Part shown: positions 1 to 7,597 of the stretch, one piece after another
How positions within the stretch are numbered: the stretch's first letter is position 1
Layout: every line of letters begins with the position of its first letter
From: Pseudonocardiaceae bacterium
Lineage (GTDB): Bacteria; Actinomycetota; Actinomycetes; Mycobacteriales; Pseudonocardiaceae
Length of the DNA stretch: 59,485 nt
Assembly (NCBI GenBank): GCA_009379845.1
Contig: WHSZ01000034.1
Span: forward strand, 1 to 59,485
Direction of reading: 5' to 3'
The notes under the pieces: model-generated
The model's input: only the letters and a program-made list of their open reading frames with translations
Told to the model about the DNA's origin: nothing
Database searches by the model: none
Translations under genes and position numbers: made by a program

Positions 1-71
1 CTGTGAGGCGTCATCTCACTGACCTGGGATACGTCACCAGGTGTCAGCGGGTAGGCGTCACTTCGTGTCAG
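1..71 (+). repeat. Transposon left end: terminal inverted repeat with transposase-binding sites
   Basis: Two clear sites of the form GTCAC-N5/6-TGTCAG lie at 33-47 and 57-71, and a degenerate copy begins at 10, about one site every 23-24 bases. Two further TGTCAG half-sites occur at 103-108 and 216-221. Arrays of spaced repeats at asymmetric ends are typical of TnsB/TniA binding regions. The outermost 13 bases match the right end. Confidence 0.85.
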
Positions 72-396
72 TAACGGCGAGGGGGATCGGGGCTCCTTGC
101 GTTGTCAGTAATGACGTCTCACCGCTGACATTTTTCGGACACACCTTCGATGTCGGTGCCGGCGCCCGTCGTCAGCTCCTCGGGCGGCTTTTCTGCGCCA
201 CAACGGGTTTCAGGTTGTCAGTGTTCGGTTTCCATCGGGGGCAGGTCGGCGGGCAACCCAGCAGAAGGACGAGGCACCCGCGTCCGGGGATCGGTGCTGT
301 AACGCACCGGCGCTGCCGTCATCGGTGCGTGTTCTTGTCGGTGCCCTGCGTCACACTGGCCGGTGCAGGTGTGGGCCGATTCCTCGGAGGTGCGCG

Positions 397-1311
397 GTGG
401 CGGGTACGGCGAGCGGGACATCGTTTCTGTGGTTGGAGATCACCGGAAAATGCCAGCTCACGTGCTCGCATTGCTACGCCGAATCCGGGCCGTCCGGCAC
501 CCACGGCGCGATGACCAGCACGGACTGGCTGCGGGTACTCGACCAGGCCGCCGGGATCGGGGTGGAGATGGTGCAGTTCATCGGCGGGGAACCAACCCTG
601 CACCCGGACCTGCCTCGGCTGGTCGCACACGCCCTGCACCACGGCCTGGCCGTGGAGGTGTTCACCAACCTGGTGCACGTCACCGACCAGCTGTGGGAAA
701 CCTTCGCCCGGCCCGGCGTGTCGCTGGCCACCAGCTACTACTCCGACGACCCCGCCCAGCACGTCGCAGTCACCGGCCGCCCCAGCCACCCGCGCACGAA
801 GGCGAACATCGCCGAGGCCATCCGGCGCGGTATCCCGCTGCGCGCCGGGGTGATCGACCTCGGCGGCGGCCAACGTGCCGAGGCCGCGCAGGCCGAGCTC
901 GCCGAGTTGGGCGTGACCGAGATCGGCTACGACCGGCTGCGGCAGGTCGGGCGCGGCATCCGCGACCAGCAGGCCAGCACCGAGCAGTTGTGCGGGCGCT
1001 GCGGCGACGGAGTGGCCGCGATCTCCCCGGACGGCGCGGTATGGCCGTGCGTGTTCTCCCGCTGGCTGCCCGCCGGCAGCGTGCTCGACGCCGAACTGGC
1101 CGCGATCCTCGCCAGCGCGGAGGCCGATCGGATACGCGGCGAGCTGGCCACCGCCTTCGCCGCCCACACGGACCGGCCGCGCTCGGCGCGGCCGTGTTAC
1201 CCGGACTGCAACCCCGCCTGCCAACCCAACTGCGCCCCACGGTGCAGCCCGACCTGCAACCCCACCTCGTGCAAGCCGAACTCGTGCTGGCCGCAATACC
1301 GCGGCCGGTAA
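397..1311 (+). CDS. Radical SAM enzyme with C-terminal CxPx cysteine-repeat tail (304 aa)
   Basis: The radical SAM cluster motif CxxxCxxC is at C19, C23 and C26, and the SAM-contacting GGEP motif is at 63-66. A SPASM/Twitch-like cysteine group follows (C199, C202, C218), suggesting an auxiliary Fe-S cluster. The last 38 residues (267-304) are a tandem of Cys-x-Pro-x units with eight cysteines at 267, 271, 275, 279, 283, 287, 292 and 297. The GTG start at 397 is chosen because GGAGG lies six bases upstream; a longer reading frame from 325 has no such signal. It is the first cargo gene, followed by a tiny charged protein and an APH-like kinase. The substrate is unknown; peptide modification is a guess from the SPASM-like part. 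Confidence 0.85.
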   Translation: MAGTASGTSFLWLEITGKCQLTCSHCYAESGPSGTHGAMTSTDWLRVLDQAAGIGVEMVQFIGGEPTLHPDLPRLVAHALHHGLAVEVFTNLVHVTDQLWETFARPGVSLATSYYSDDPAQHVAVTGRPSHPRTKANIAEAIRRGIPLRAGVIDLGGGQRAEAAQAELAELGVTEIGYDRLRQVGRGIRDQQASTEQLCGRCGDGVAAISPDGAVWPCVFSRWLPAGSVLDAELAAILASAEADRIRGELATAFAAHTDRPRSARPCYPDCNPACQPNCAPRCSPTCNPTSCKPNSCWPQYRGR

Positions 1312-1358
1312 GCCGCTCGACCCGTCCTCTCCCGGCGCATCGGTGGGATACTGCCGTT

Positions 1359-1529
1359 ATGCCCGACCACCAGCGGGACTCCTACTGGGACCTGAAGCGG
1401 CGTGGTGAACAGGCCGACGCGGCTCGGGTTCGGGAACGTCGGCGAGGGCGGGACGCCGAGCGCCGGGCGATGGCTCGTGCGCGGAAAATCCTCGCCGAGC
1501 AGCCGCCGGGCGAGTCCACGACTGACTAG
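1359..1529 (+). CDS. Small charged hypothetical protein (56 aa)
   Basis: This short frame sits between the radical SAM gene and the kinase gene on the same strand, with 47 and 12 bases on either side. The product is rich in Arg, Glu, Asp and Ala, with no cysteine, and would form one long helix or coiled coil. It has no leader/core look of a RiPP precursor. I do not recognise a family. Position inside an apparent cargo operon is the main support. Confidence 0.5.
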   Translation: MPDHQRDSYWDLKRRGEQADAARVRERRRGRDAERRAMARARKILAEQPPGESTTD

Positions 1530-1541
1530 GGTCTGACCGGT

Positions 1542-2393
1542 ATGTCGTCGCAGCTGGACTTCCACCCCGAGACCGGCCACCAGGCGTGGCTGGTCGCCAC
1601 GCTGGCCAAGGCCGCGGCCGAGATCGGCGCCACCGCGACCGGGGAGCCGGTGTTCGGCTGGCGGGAACGCACCATCAGCGCCCCCGTCACCACTGCCGAG
1701 GGTGCCCGGTGGCTGCGGGTGGTTTCCGAACAGCACCGCTACGCCGGCGGAGACTTCTGGACCGGCAACACCGACGCCACCGCGGCCATCGCCGGGGTGG
1801 TCAAGCCCGAGGTGCTACGTCACTGGGAATGGACCGACGACGAGTATCGGCTGCGCGCGGAGCTGATGACCCTGCTGCCCGGCCGGCACTGCTCGCCCAC
1901 CCCGGAACTACGCCAGTCGCTACCGCTGCCCGAGGACTGGTGGCCGGGTCTGCACGCCTCGCTGGCCGCGCTCGCCGACACCGACACGCAGCGGGTGCAC
2001 CTGTCCCAGGCCGACCTCGCGCACCGCATCCGGGTGTTCTTCGGCGATCGGGTCACCGACTCCACCGTCACCGCGTGGACCGCGGCGCACACCGACCTGC
2101 ACTGGGCCAACCTCATGGCCCCGCGCTGCGCCCTGGTCGACTGGGAAGGCTGGGGCGTGGCACCGGCCGGGTTCGACGCCGCCACCCTCTACCTGCACAC
2201 CCTGGCCGTGCCGGAGATGGCCGAGCGGGTACATCGCGAGTTCGCCGACCAGCTCGCCGCCCGCGATGGGCTGCTGGCCCAGCTGTATGTCACCGGGCGG
2301 ATGCTGCTGCGCATCAACTCCGGCGACTACCCGGACCTTGCGATTCCGTTGCACCACAACGCCGAACGCGTCCTCGCCGCCCTCCAACCCTGA
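1542..2393 (+). CDS. Phosphotransferase, APH/choline-kinase fold (283 aa)
   Basis: The Brenner motif HxDxxxxN is seen as H183-D185-N190 and the metal-binding acidic pair as D200/E202, so the catalytic core of a protein-kinase-like small-molecule kinase is intact. Family members phosphorylate antibiotics, homoserine, choline or peptides; nothing here decides the substrate. The gene follows the radical SAM enzyme and the 56-residue protein closely, and these three may act together. No membrane segment or signal peptide is visible. The gene converges tail to tail, with 14 bases between, on the ABC-type ATPase on the other strand. Confidence 0.82.
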   Translation: MSSQLDFHPETGHQAWLVATLAKAAAEIGATATGEPVFGWRERTISAPVTTAEGARWLRVVSEQHRYAGGDFWTGNTDATAAIAGVVKPEVLRHWEWTDDEYRLRAELMTLLPGRHCSPTPELRQSLPLPEDWWPGLHASLAALADTDTQRVHLSQADLAHRIRVFFGDRVTDSTVTAWTAAHTDLHWANLMAPRCALVDWEGWGVAPAGFDAATLYLHTLAVPEMAERVHREFADQLAARDGLLAQLYVTGRMLLRINSGDYPDLAIPLHHNAERVLAALQP

Positions 2394-2407
2394 CCCACCT
2401 TGCGCGG

Positions 2408-3190
2408 TCAGGGTTCGTCATCGGCGAGCAGGTGCCGCAGAAACCGGTCCGGGGCGGCCAGGAACTCGCGGGTGAGCCGCACCGGCAGCGCCTGGTCGTA
2501 GTCCACCGGCCCGATCGCGCCGTCCTCGCCGATCTCATAGATCGTCGCGCCGGGCAGCGCGAGCAGGATCGGCGAGTGCGTGGCCACCACGATCTGACAT
2601 CCCTGCTGCGCGAGTTCGGCCAGCCGCGCCAGCACCGCCATACAGCCACGCACCGACAACGCCGCTTCCGGCTCGTCCAACAGGAACAGCCCGCCCGGCC
2701 CGAACCGGTGCGTCACCAGGTCCACAAAGGACTCACCGTGGGAGCGTTCGTGCGGTGAAATGCCGCCGTAGGCGGGCAGCAGCGGCGGCCCCGGCTCCTG
2801 GTTGAGGCGTTCGATCTCGGAGGCCACGTTGTAGTAGGACTCGGCGCGCAGGAAGAACCCGGTGTGCGGCTTGGTCGTGCCCCACGTCAGCACCAGCTGG
2901 TCGCCGAGGGTGGACTCAGAGGCGCGGGTGGCGAACCGGAAATTCTGCGACCCGCCTTCGGGGTTGAACCCGGCCGCCACGGCCAGCGCCTCGATCAGCG
3001 TGGACTTGCCCGTGCCGTTCTCGCCGACCAGGAACGTCACCCCGCCCGGCAGCTCCAGGCCCTCCGCGCTGTCGGCGAGCCACGCCACTGCGGGCAGCGT
3101 GAACGGGTACCGGCCGGTGCGGGCCTCGGCGGGCAGCCGTACCCGGCGCACGAACCGGGCCGGCGCCGCGGTGGTCGTGCGGGCGCTCAC
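2408..3190 (-). CDS. ABC-type AAA ATPase, RecF/OLD-like (260 aa)
   Basis: The Walker A motif GENGTGKST is near residue 50. A signature-like segment containing SHGES, Walker B LFLLDEPEAAL and an H-loop THSPIL follow in the order of SMC/RecF/ABC nucleotide-binding domains. At 260 residues it has little room for an extra effector domain or coiled coil. The GTG start overlaps the resolvase stop codon (GTGA at 3187-3190), so its translation is coupled to the resolvase. The reading frame runs open further upstream under the resolvase gene, but that part is antisense-like composition and not believed. The role in the transposon is unknown; such ATPases occur in defence, DNA repair and regulation. 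Confidence 0.82.
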   Translation of the reverse strand: MSARTTTAAPARFVRRVRLPAEARTGRYPFTLPAVAWLADSAEGLELPGGVTFLVGENGTGKSTLIEALAVAAGFNPEGGSQNFRFATRASESTLGDQLVLTWGTTKPHTGFFLRAESYYNVASEIERLNQEPGPPLLPAYGGISPHERSHGESFVDLVTHRFGPGGLFLLDEPEAALSVRGCMAVLARLAELAQQGCQIVVATHSPILLALPGATIYEIGEDGAIGPVDYDQALPVRLTREFLAAPDRFLRHLLADDEP

Positions 3191-4209
3191 CGCGAGCTCC
3201 CCGCCGGCACCGGCGCCGGATGAGCCCCACACACCAGACCCCGCTTGTCGTCCTCGTGCCAGCCGTGCTCGACCAGCCACGCCCGCACCGCCCCCGCCGG
3301 GGACTCGGCCTGCCCAGCCAGCTCGCCGGCGAGTATCGGGCCGTCCCCGCACCGCGGGCACTCCAGCACGGTGACCTGCTCGTGCGGCTGGCAGCTCGCG
3401 CAGTGGTGCCGCTCGATCACCATGTCGGGCCGTTGCGGATCGGGGTAGAGCCAGGTGATCGCCAAGTCCTGCCGCCGCTGCCAGCGTGCCCGTGCCCCAC
3501 GACCAGGATCGGCGCCGCAGCTCGGGCACCGCCCGCTCGCTCCGTCCACGGAACCGGACCGATCGGCCTGGTCTGGTGGCGCACTCGGAGTTGGCGTCCC
3601 GGCGCCGGCCGCCGGTGTGCGCGGCCGCGCCGCTTTCGGGCGGGCGCCGACGGTGGTCTTGTCCAGATGCCCGTACACGGTGGAGCGGGGAACGCCGAAC
3701 AGTGCCGCGATCTCGGCGACGGTGTGCTCGCCCTCGTCGTAGAGCCGTTGGGCCTGGCGGACCTGCGCGGCGGTGAGCTTGGGGCGGCGGCCGCCGGTGC
3801 GGCCGCGGGCTCGGGCGGAGGCGAGCCCGTCGCGGGTGTTGGCCACGATCAGTTCCCGCTGGAACTCCGCCAGCACCGACAGCATCCCGAACATCGCCCG
3901 CCCCTCGGCCGTGGCGGTGTCGATGCCCTGCTCGATCACCTTCAACCCGACCTCCCGCTCGCGCAGCTCGGCGCCCAGGGTGACCAGGTGCAGCATCGAG
4001 CGGCCGAGCCGGTCCAGCCGGGTCACCACCAGCGTGTCCCCGGCGCGCAACATCTTCAGCACCAGGTCCAGCTTCGGCCGCGACGCCTTCGCCCCGGACG
4101 CGGTGTCGAGGTAGATGTGCTCCCGCGCCACTCCGGCCCGGCTGAGCGCGTCGATCTGGTGCGCCGGGTTCTGCTCGGCGGTCGACACCCGCCCATAGCC
4201 GATCAACAT
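3187..4209 (-). CDS. Serine resolvase (TniR-like) with C-terminal cysteine-rich extension (340 aa)
   Basis: The N-terminus carries the resolvase catalytic motif YGRVST with nucleophile S9, and the region around residues 60-75 keeps the LDRLGRS motif of the family. A Hin-like HTH follows near residues 155-190. Ordinary resolvases end there at about 190 residues. This one continues for about 150 more, with a Pro/Ala linker and pairs of cysteines (CPSC, CASC, CPRC and a late Cys-His) that look like zinc ribbons. It should resolve cointegrates made during replicative transposition. The ATG at 4209 is chosen since homology starts there. The res-like repeats lie immediately upstream. Confidence 0.88.
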   Translation of the reverse strand: MLIGYGRVSTAEQNPAHQIDALSRAGVAREHIYLDTASGAKASRPKLDLVLKMLRAGDTLVVTRLDRLGRSMLHLVTLGAELREREVGLKVIEQGIDTATAEGRAMFGMLSVLAEFQRELIVANTRDGLASARARGRTGGRRPKLTAAQVRQAQRLYDEGEHTVAEIAALFGVPRSTVYGHLDKTTVGARPKAARPRTPAAGAGTPTPSAPPDQADRSGSVDGASGRCPSCGADPGRGARARWQRRQDLAITWLYPDPQRPDMVIERHHCASCQPHEQVTVLECPRCGDGPILAGELAGQAESPAGAVRAWLVEHGWHEDDKRGLVCGAHPAPVPAGSSR

Positions 4210-4210
4210 G

Positions 4211-4332
4211 TGTCGACAATAGCCGACTGTCGGGTTTGCCGACATAGATTACCGACACGAGTTCTCGACAGAGGCCACCTGCGGGTTCCGCTGGTCACCG
4301 CGAACCGTCGACAAACGAGCGTTTCCCGACAC
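4211..4332. promoter_or_regulatory. Candidate resolution (res) site upstream of the resolvase
   Basis: TGTCG/CGACA half-sites are dense here: the palindrome TGTCGACA at 4211-4218, TGTCGG-5-CCGACA at 4228-4244, and further CGACA copies at 4253, 4266, 4309 and 4328. Resolvases of this family bind inverted half-sites in several subsites next to their own gene. The cluster lies exactly between the resolvase start and the next gene, so it is probably also the resolvase promoter region. Confidence 0.6.
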
Positions 4333-4398
4333 AACCACGCCAGCACGACCAGAAGCTACTCACCGGTCACTTTGCACTTCGGGTCAGCCTCGGGAGTT

Positions 4399-5187
4399 TC
4401 AGACGATATTCTCGGCTGGAGCGTCGACCAGGCCCAGGGCGAATAGGACGTCCGGGTGGATCTCAATCTCGGTGGTGTTCGTGCCGTCCGCGCTCGGTGC
4501 GACGGGCACGGCCAGGCGGGCACCGACCAGGTAGGCGGCGTCGAAGGACTGGGGCCGGGCGTAAGGGCGCTGGTCGTCGTGCTCGGGGAACGGTTCGAGG
4601 ATCTTCTCCCGGACCAGTTCGAGTACCGCGACTGCGGTGTTGGGGTCCAGCGGGTAGTCAAGGCGGTACTCGTGCTCGAACTGGGCGCGCACCACGGCGG
4701 GGATGACGTCCGGACGCAGCATCAGGGTCAGCCGTTCGTCGGTGGCCACCACGCGCAGGGCGGTGTGCGCCAGGTGCTCGCCGATCACGGTGAGTGCGGC
4801 GTCCAGGCGGGGCCGGGTCCAGCCCAGCAGGTTCAGGATGCGGACGATGCCCAGGCCGTTGTAGGTGGCCACCAGCCCCATGAGCAGGTAGTCGTCGCCG
4901 ACCTCCCTGGCGTCGAGATGGGCGGATTCTGGCTGGTCCGGTGAGTGGACGTGCGGGTCGTCGGTGACCACCAGCTCGTCCAACGGCAACTCCAGAAGCC
5001 GGGACAGCCGCACCAGGATGGTCAGGCTCACTGCGCGGGAATCCGGGTCACGGCCCAGCTCGTAGAGGGAGACGCCGATCGCGGTGGCGACCTGGCCGTC
5101 GACCAGGCCCAGGGCGGCGACCCGTTCGCGGATCAGCGGCATGTTCAGCGTCGTGCGGGCCGCGACCCGCGCCGAGCGGACGGTCAC
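4399..5187 (-). CDS. HTH (Xre-like) DNA-binding protein of the transposition operon (262 aa)
   Basis: Residues 15-75 look like an Xre-type helix-turn-helix: a helix-rich segment with the pattern of a non-conserved recognition helix and a following LxxLLELPLDELV stretch. The remaining 190 residues are helical and unassigned, with no catalytic motif. Its GTG start overlaps the preceding gene's stop (GTGA at 5184-5187), so it belongs to the tniA-tniB operon, where a regulator or target-selection factor is expected. Which of the two it is cannot be told from sequence. The following resolvase is separated by the res region. Confidence 0.7.
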   Translation of the reverse strand: MTVRSARVAARTTLNMPLIRERVAALGLVDGQVATAIGVSLYELGRDPDSRAVSLTILVRLSRLLELPLDELVVTDDPHVHSPDQPESAHLDAREVGDDYLLMGLVATYNGLGIVRILNLLGWTRPRLDAALTVIGEHLAHTALRVVATDERLTLMLRPDVIPAVVRAQFEHEYRLDYPLDPNTAVAVLELVREKILEPFPEHDDQRPYARPQSFDAAYLVGARLAVPVAPSADGTNTTEIEIHPDVLFALGLVDAPAENIV

Positions 5188-6815
5188 CGGTGCTCACCGC
5201 CGGGATGGTGCAGGTGGGTGCCGATCCACCAGGCGGTGGCGCCGGCCGTCCAGCACTGGCCCAGGTGTTCGTCGGTAACCGGCAGCGGCAGCTCGGCGGC
5301 CTCGGCGCTGTCCCGCAGGATCGCGCCGTCCTTGCCGATGCCCGGATACAGAAGTTTGCGGTGCGGCGGGGTGCCGCGCAGCTTCAGGAAGGTACGGGCC
5401 GCGGCCAGCAGGGGCCGGGCGGGATCGGGCACGACGAACACCGCGGTGTGGACGCCATCCCGGCCGCCAGGTCCGGGCACCGCGAACAGCGCGGCGTCCT
5501 CCGACAGCGCCTCGATCGGGACGTTGGCCGCCAGGTCGTCGGGTGTGCAGCCGGTGAACAGCGCGGTCGCGAGCGCGGCGGCGTGCACCGGGCTGGCGAT
5601 GCGGGAGCGGATGCGGTCGGCGGTCTCGTACCCGAAGGCCACCGTGCCCAGCCCCGGCCCGCCGCGGCTCAGCAGGTCCGACGGCAGCGCGAGCAGCAGT
5701 CCGTGCAGCATCGCCCCGGCTTGGGCGCCGCGCAGCCGGGCGATGGCGTGGCGGCGGCTCAGGGCGTCGGCGACCAGGCCGCCGAGGAACACCTGCAACC
5801 CGACCTCGTCAGTGAACCGCTTCGGGAAGTTGCGGGCCTCGCGGCCCCGTCCGACGCACAGCAGCCCGCCCGCCACCGCGCGCAGGGCATGCTCGGGGTA
5901 GCGGGATTCCAGCAGCGCGACCCCCGCGGCGGCCTGCCCGTCCTCCACCGGCTCGGGGAACAGCCGGCGCAGGTAGTGGTCCAGCTCGCCCGTCTCAGAC
6001 ACCGCGGTGCGCTGCTCGGGGTGGCCAGACAGCCAGCGGCAGGCCGTCCGTAATCCGTGCTGGTAGGCATCATCCACCTGGAGAAAGTCGAGGGTGGGCA
6101 ACTGGCGGTACGCCTCGGCGCGGAAGCTGGCGACGTCACCCTCGGGCAGCGGTGGCAGGTCCCAGTGCGGCGCGGCCGACACCCGGTCCCGTTCGTCGGA
6201 TTCGGTGTCGAACTCGTCCTGGTCCTGGTCGTCGTCCGGCGGCAGCCGGTCCGGGTCGATCACCTCGTCGACGTCGCCGACCTCCCGGTGCGGTACGTCG
6301 ACGAGGAACTGCCCCCACGGCTTGAGGAACGAGGATGCGTGCCAAACCATCACCAGGTCGATGCCGGTGCGCGACCGCAGCTCCAGCAGCCTCCTCCACC
6401 CGGTGGCGGGTAGACGGTGGGCGCGCAGCACCACGACCTGCTCGATGTTCTCCGCAAGCATCCACGCGGCGACGGCCTGCCAGGCCGGGACACCGCCGGT
6501 GATCTTCTCCTCGGCCAACCGGGTCACCGGCCGCTCCAGCGCGGCGAGCACGTCATAGGCCAGGGTGTTCGGCGCGGACGTGGCCGGCGTGGGGTGCACG
6601 GTGATCCGCCCGGCAGCGGGCCAGTGCGCGGCCAGCAGCGCCTTGGTCACCGCGGCGTCGTCGGCCGGGTCGAGCAGCACGGTCACCGGCGGCGGGACGT
6701 CCGGCCGGACCTCGTCGTCCCAGTCATCGTCCGGCTCCACCCCGCCCGTCGCGGCCAGCGCTGCGGTCGCTCGCTCCGCGACGACCCCGATCGGGGCCGC
6801 GACGCGACGGCTCAT
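5184..6815 (-). CDS. Unrecognised third transposition-operon protein in the TniQ position (543 aa)
   Basis: It starts at an ATG that overlaps the tniB-like stop (ATGA at 6812-6815) and ends overlapping the HTH gene, so it is locked into the transposition operon. In Tn5053/Tn402 this slot holds TniQ, but no zinc-ribbon cysteines are present. Residues about 45-190 alternate hydrophobic strands and helices (VTVLLD, EQVVVLRAHRL, GIDLVMVWH) in a way that recalls a P-loop domain lacking Walker residues, perhaps a degenerate relative of TniB. An acidic, Asp-rich linker follows near residues 195-220. The C-terminal half is helical. I do not recognise a family; a targeting or assembly role is inferred from context only. 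Confidence 0.8.
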   Translation of the reverse strand: MSRRVAAPIGVVAERATAALAATGGVEPDDDWDDEVRPDVPPPVTVLLDPADDAAVTKALLAAHWPAAGRITVHPTPATSAPNTLAYDVLAALERPVTRLAEEKITGGVPAWQAVAAWMLAENIEQVVVLRAHRLPATGWRRLLELRSRTGIDLVMVWHASSFLKPWGQFLVDVPHREVGDVDEVIDPDRLPPDDDQDQDEFDTESDERDRVSAAPHWDLPPLPEGDVASFRAEAYRQLPTLDFLQVDDAYQHGLRTACRWLSGHPEQRTAVSETGELDHYLRRLFPEPVEDGQAAAGVALLESRYPEHALRAVAGGLLCVGRGREARNFPKRFTDEVGLQVFLGGLVADALSRRHAIARLRGAQAGAMLHGLLLALPSDLLSRGGPGLGTVAFGYETADRIRSRIASPVHAAALATALFTGCTPDDLAANVPIEALSEDAALFAVPGPGGRDGVHTAVFVVPDPARPLLAAARTFLKLRGTPPHRKLLYPGIGKDGAILRDSAEAAELPLPVTDEHLGQCWTAGATAWWIGTHLHHPGGEHR

Positions 6816-7597
6816 CCGGCCCGCCCGGACAGCTTGGAGAACACCCAGCCCAGCACCTCGCGATCCACACCGGACTGGTCCAACCGGGACAGGGCGCGGG
6901 CCGCGTGCGCGGTGATCTTCGCCCAGGCCCGAAAATTGCCGTGTCCTGCGTGGGCGTCGGCGAAGCCGATCACCTCCGCGTCGGTGTTCTCCCAGACCGG
7001 GTGGTACGCGGGGATGACGCGCAGGACCTGCTCGCGCGGCATCCGCTGAAACTCCTGCCACACATACACCCGCGACGAGAGCATCGGTTCGCGGCGCAGC
7101 ACCTGATAGCAGTCGCCGCCGCCGACGAACACGATCGCGATGTCGGTGGCGCGGTCGTCCCACAGGTGCCGCCAGTACTCGAAACACTCGCGCGAGAGCC
7201 ACTGCGCCTCGTCGCACACCAACACGCGGAACCGTTGCCCCAGAACGTCTTTGAGCACCGCGTCGAACTCGATCGGCTTGGTTGGCGGCTCCCCGCCGAT
7301 CCCGAGGGCGCGGAACAGCTCGTGCCGGATGTCGCGCGGGGTCGGCCGGGCACGGAATTGCACCCGGCACACCGTGTTGGCTGCCAGTTCGCGCAGCGAG
7401 GCGTTCACCGACAACGTCTTGCCCAGCCCGGCGTCGCCGTGCACGCACATCATCGCCTTCGCTGCGAGTACGTCGGCGAGGTTGTCCCGAACCATCAGCA
7501 GCGAGTCGGTGGCCACGATGTGCGCGCCAGGCAGCCCCAGGTAGTGGTCGGCCCGGTCGTCGGCGATTTCCAGGCCGGGATTACGTGCTCCGGTCAC
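6812..7597 (-). CDS. tniB: TniB/TnsC-like AAA+ ATPase (261 aa)
   Basis: Walker A GDAGLGKT is at 54-61 and Walker B VLVCDEAQ at 124-131, with a sensor-like VGGGD segment after it. The length matches TniB/IstB-type regulators of DDE transposases, which form filaments on target DNA and recruit the transposase. Start and stop overlap the neighbouring genes by four bases on each side, which implies coupled, stoichiometric translation. The lysine and acidic residues needed for ATP binding and hydrolysis are present. Confidence 0.9.
   Translation of the reverse strand: MTGARNPGLEIADDRADHYLGLPGAHIVATDSLLMVRDNLADVLAAKAMMCVHGDAGLGKTLSVNASLRELAANTVCRVQFRARPTPRDIRHELFRALGIGGEPPTKPIEFDAVLKDVLGQRFRVLVCDEAQWLSRECFEYWRHLWDDRATDIAIVFVGGGDCYQVLRREPMLSSRVYVWQEFQRMPREQVLRVIPAYHPVWENTDAEVIGFADAHAGHGNFRAWAKITAHAARALSRLDQSGVDREVLGWVFSKLSGRAG

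Noticed and set aside
1359..1529. A RiPP precursor for the radical SAM enzyme
   Set aside because: The 56-residue product has no Cys, Ser/Thr-rich core or leader-like split; it looks like a charged helix.
2408..4258. A 616-codon open frame that would fuse the ABC-type ATPase to an N-terminal extension
   Set aside because: The extension lies within the resolvase gene in another frame and has a poor, Arg/Gly-rich composition; the GTG at 3190 overlapping the resolvase stop is a better start.
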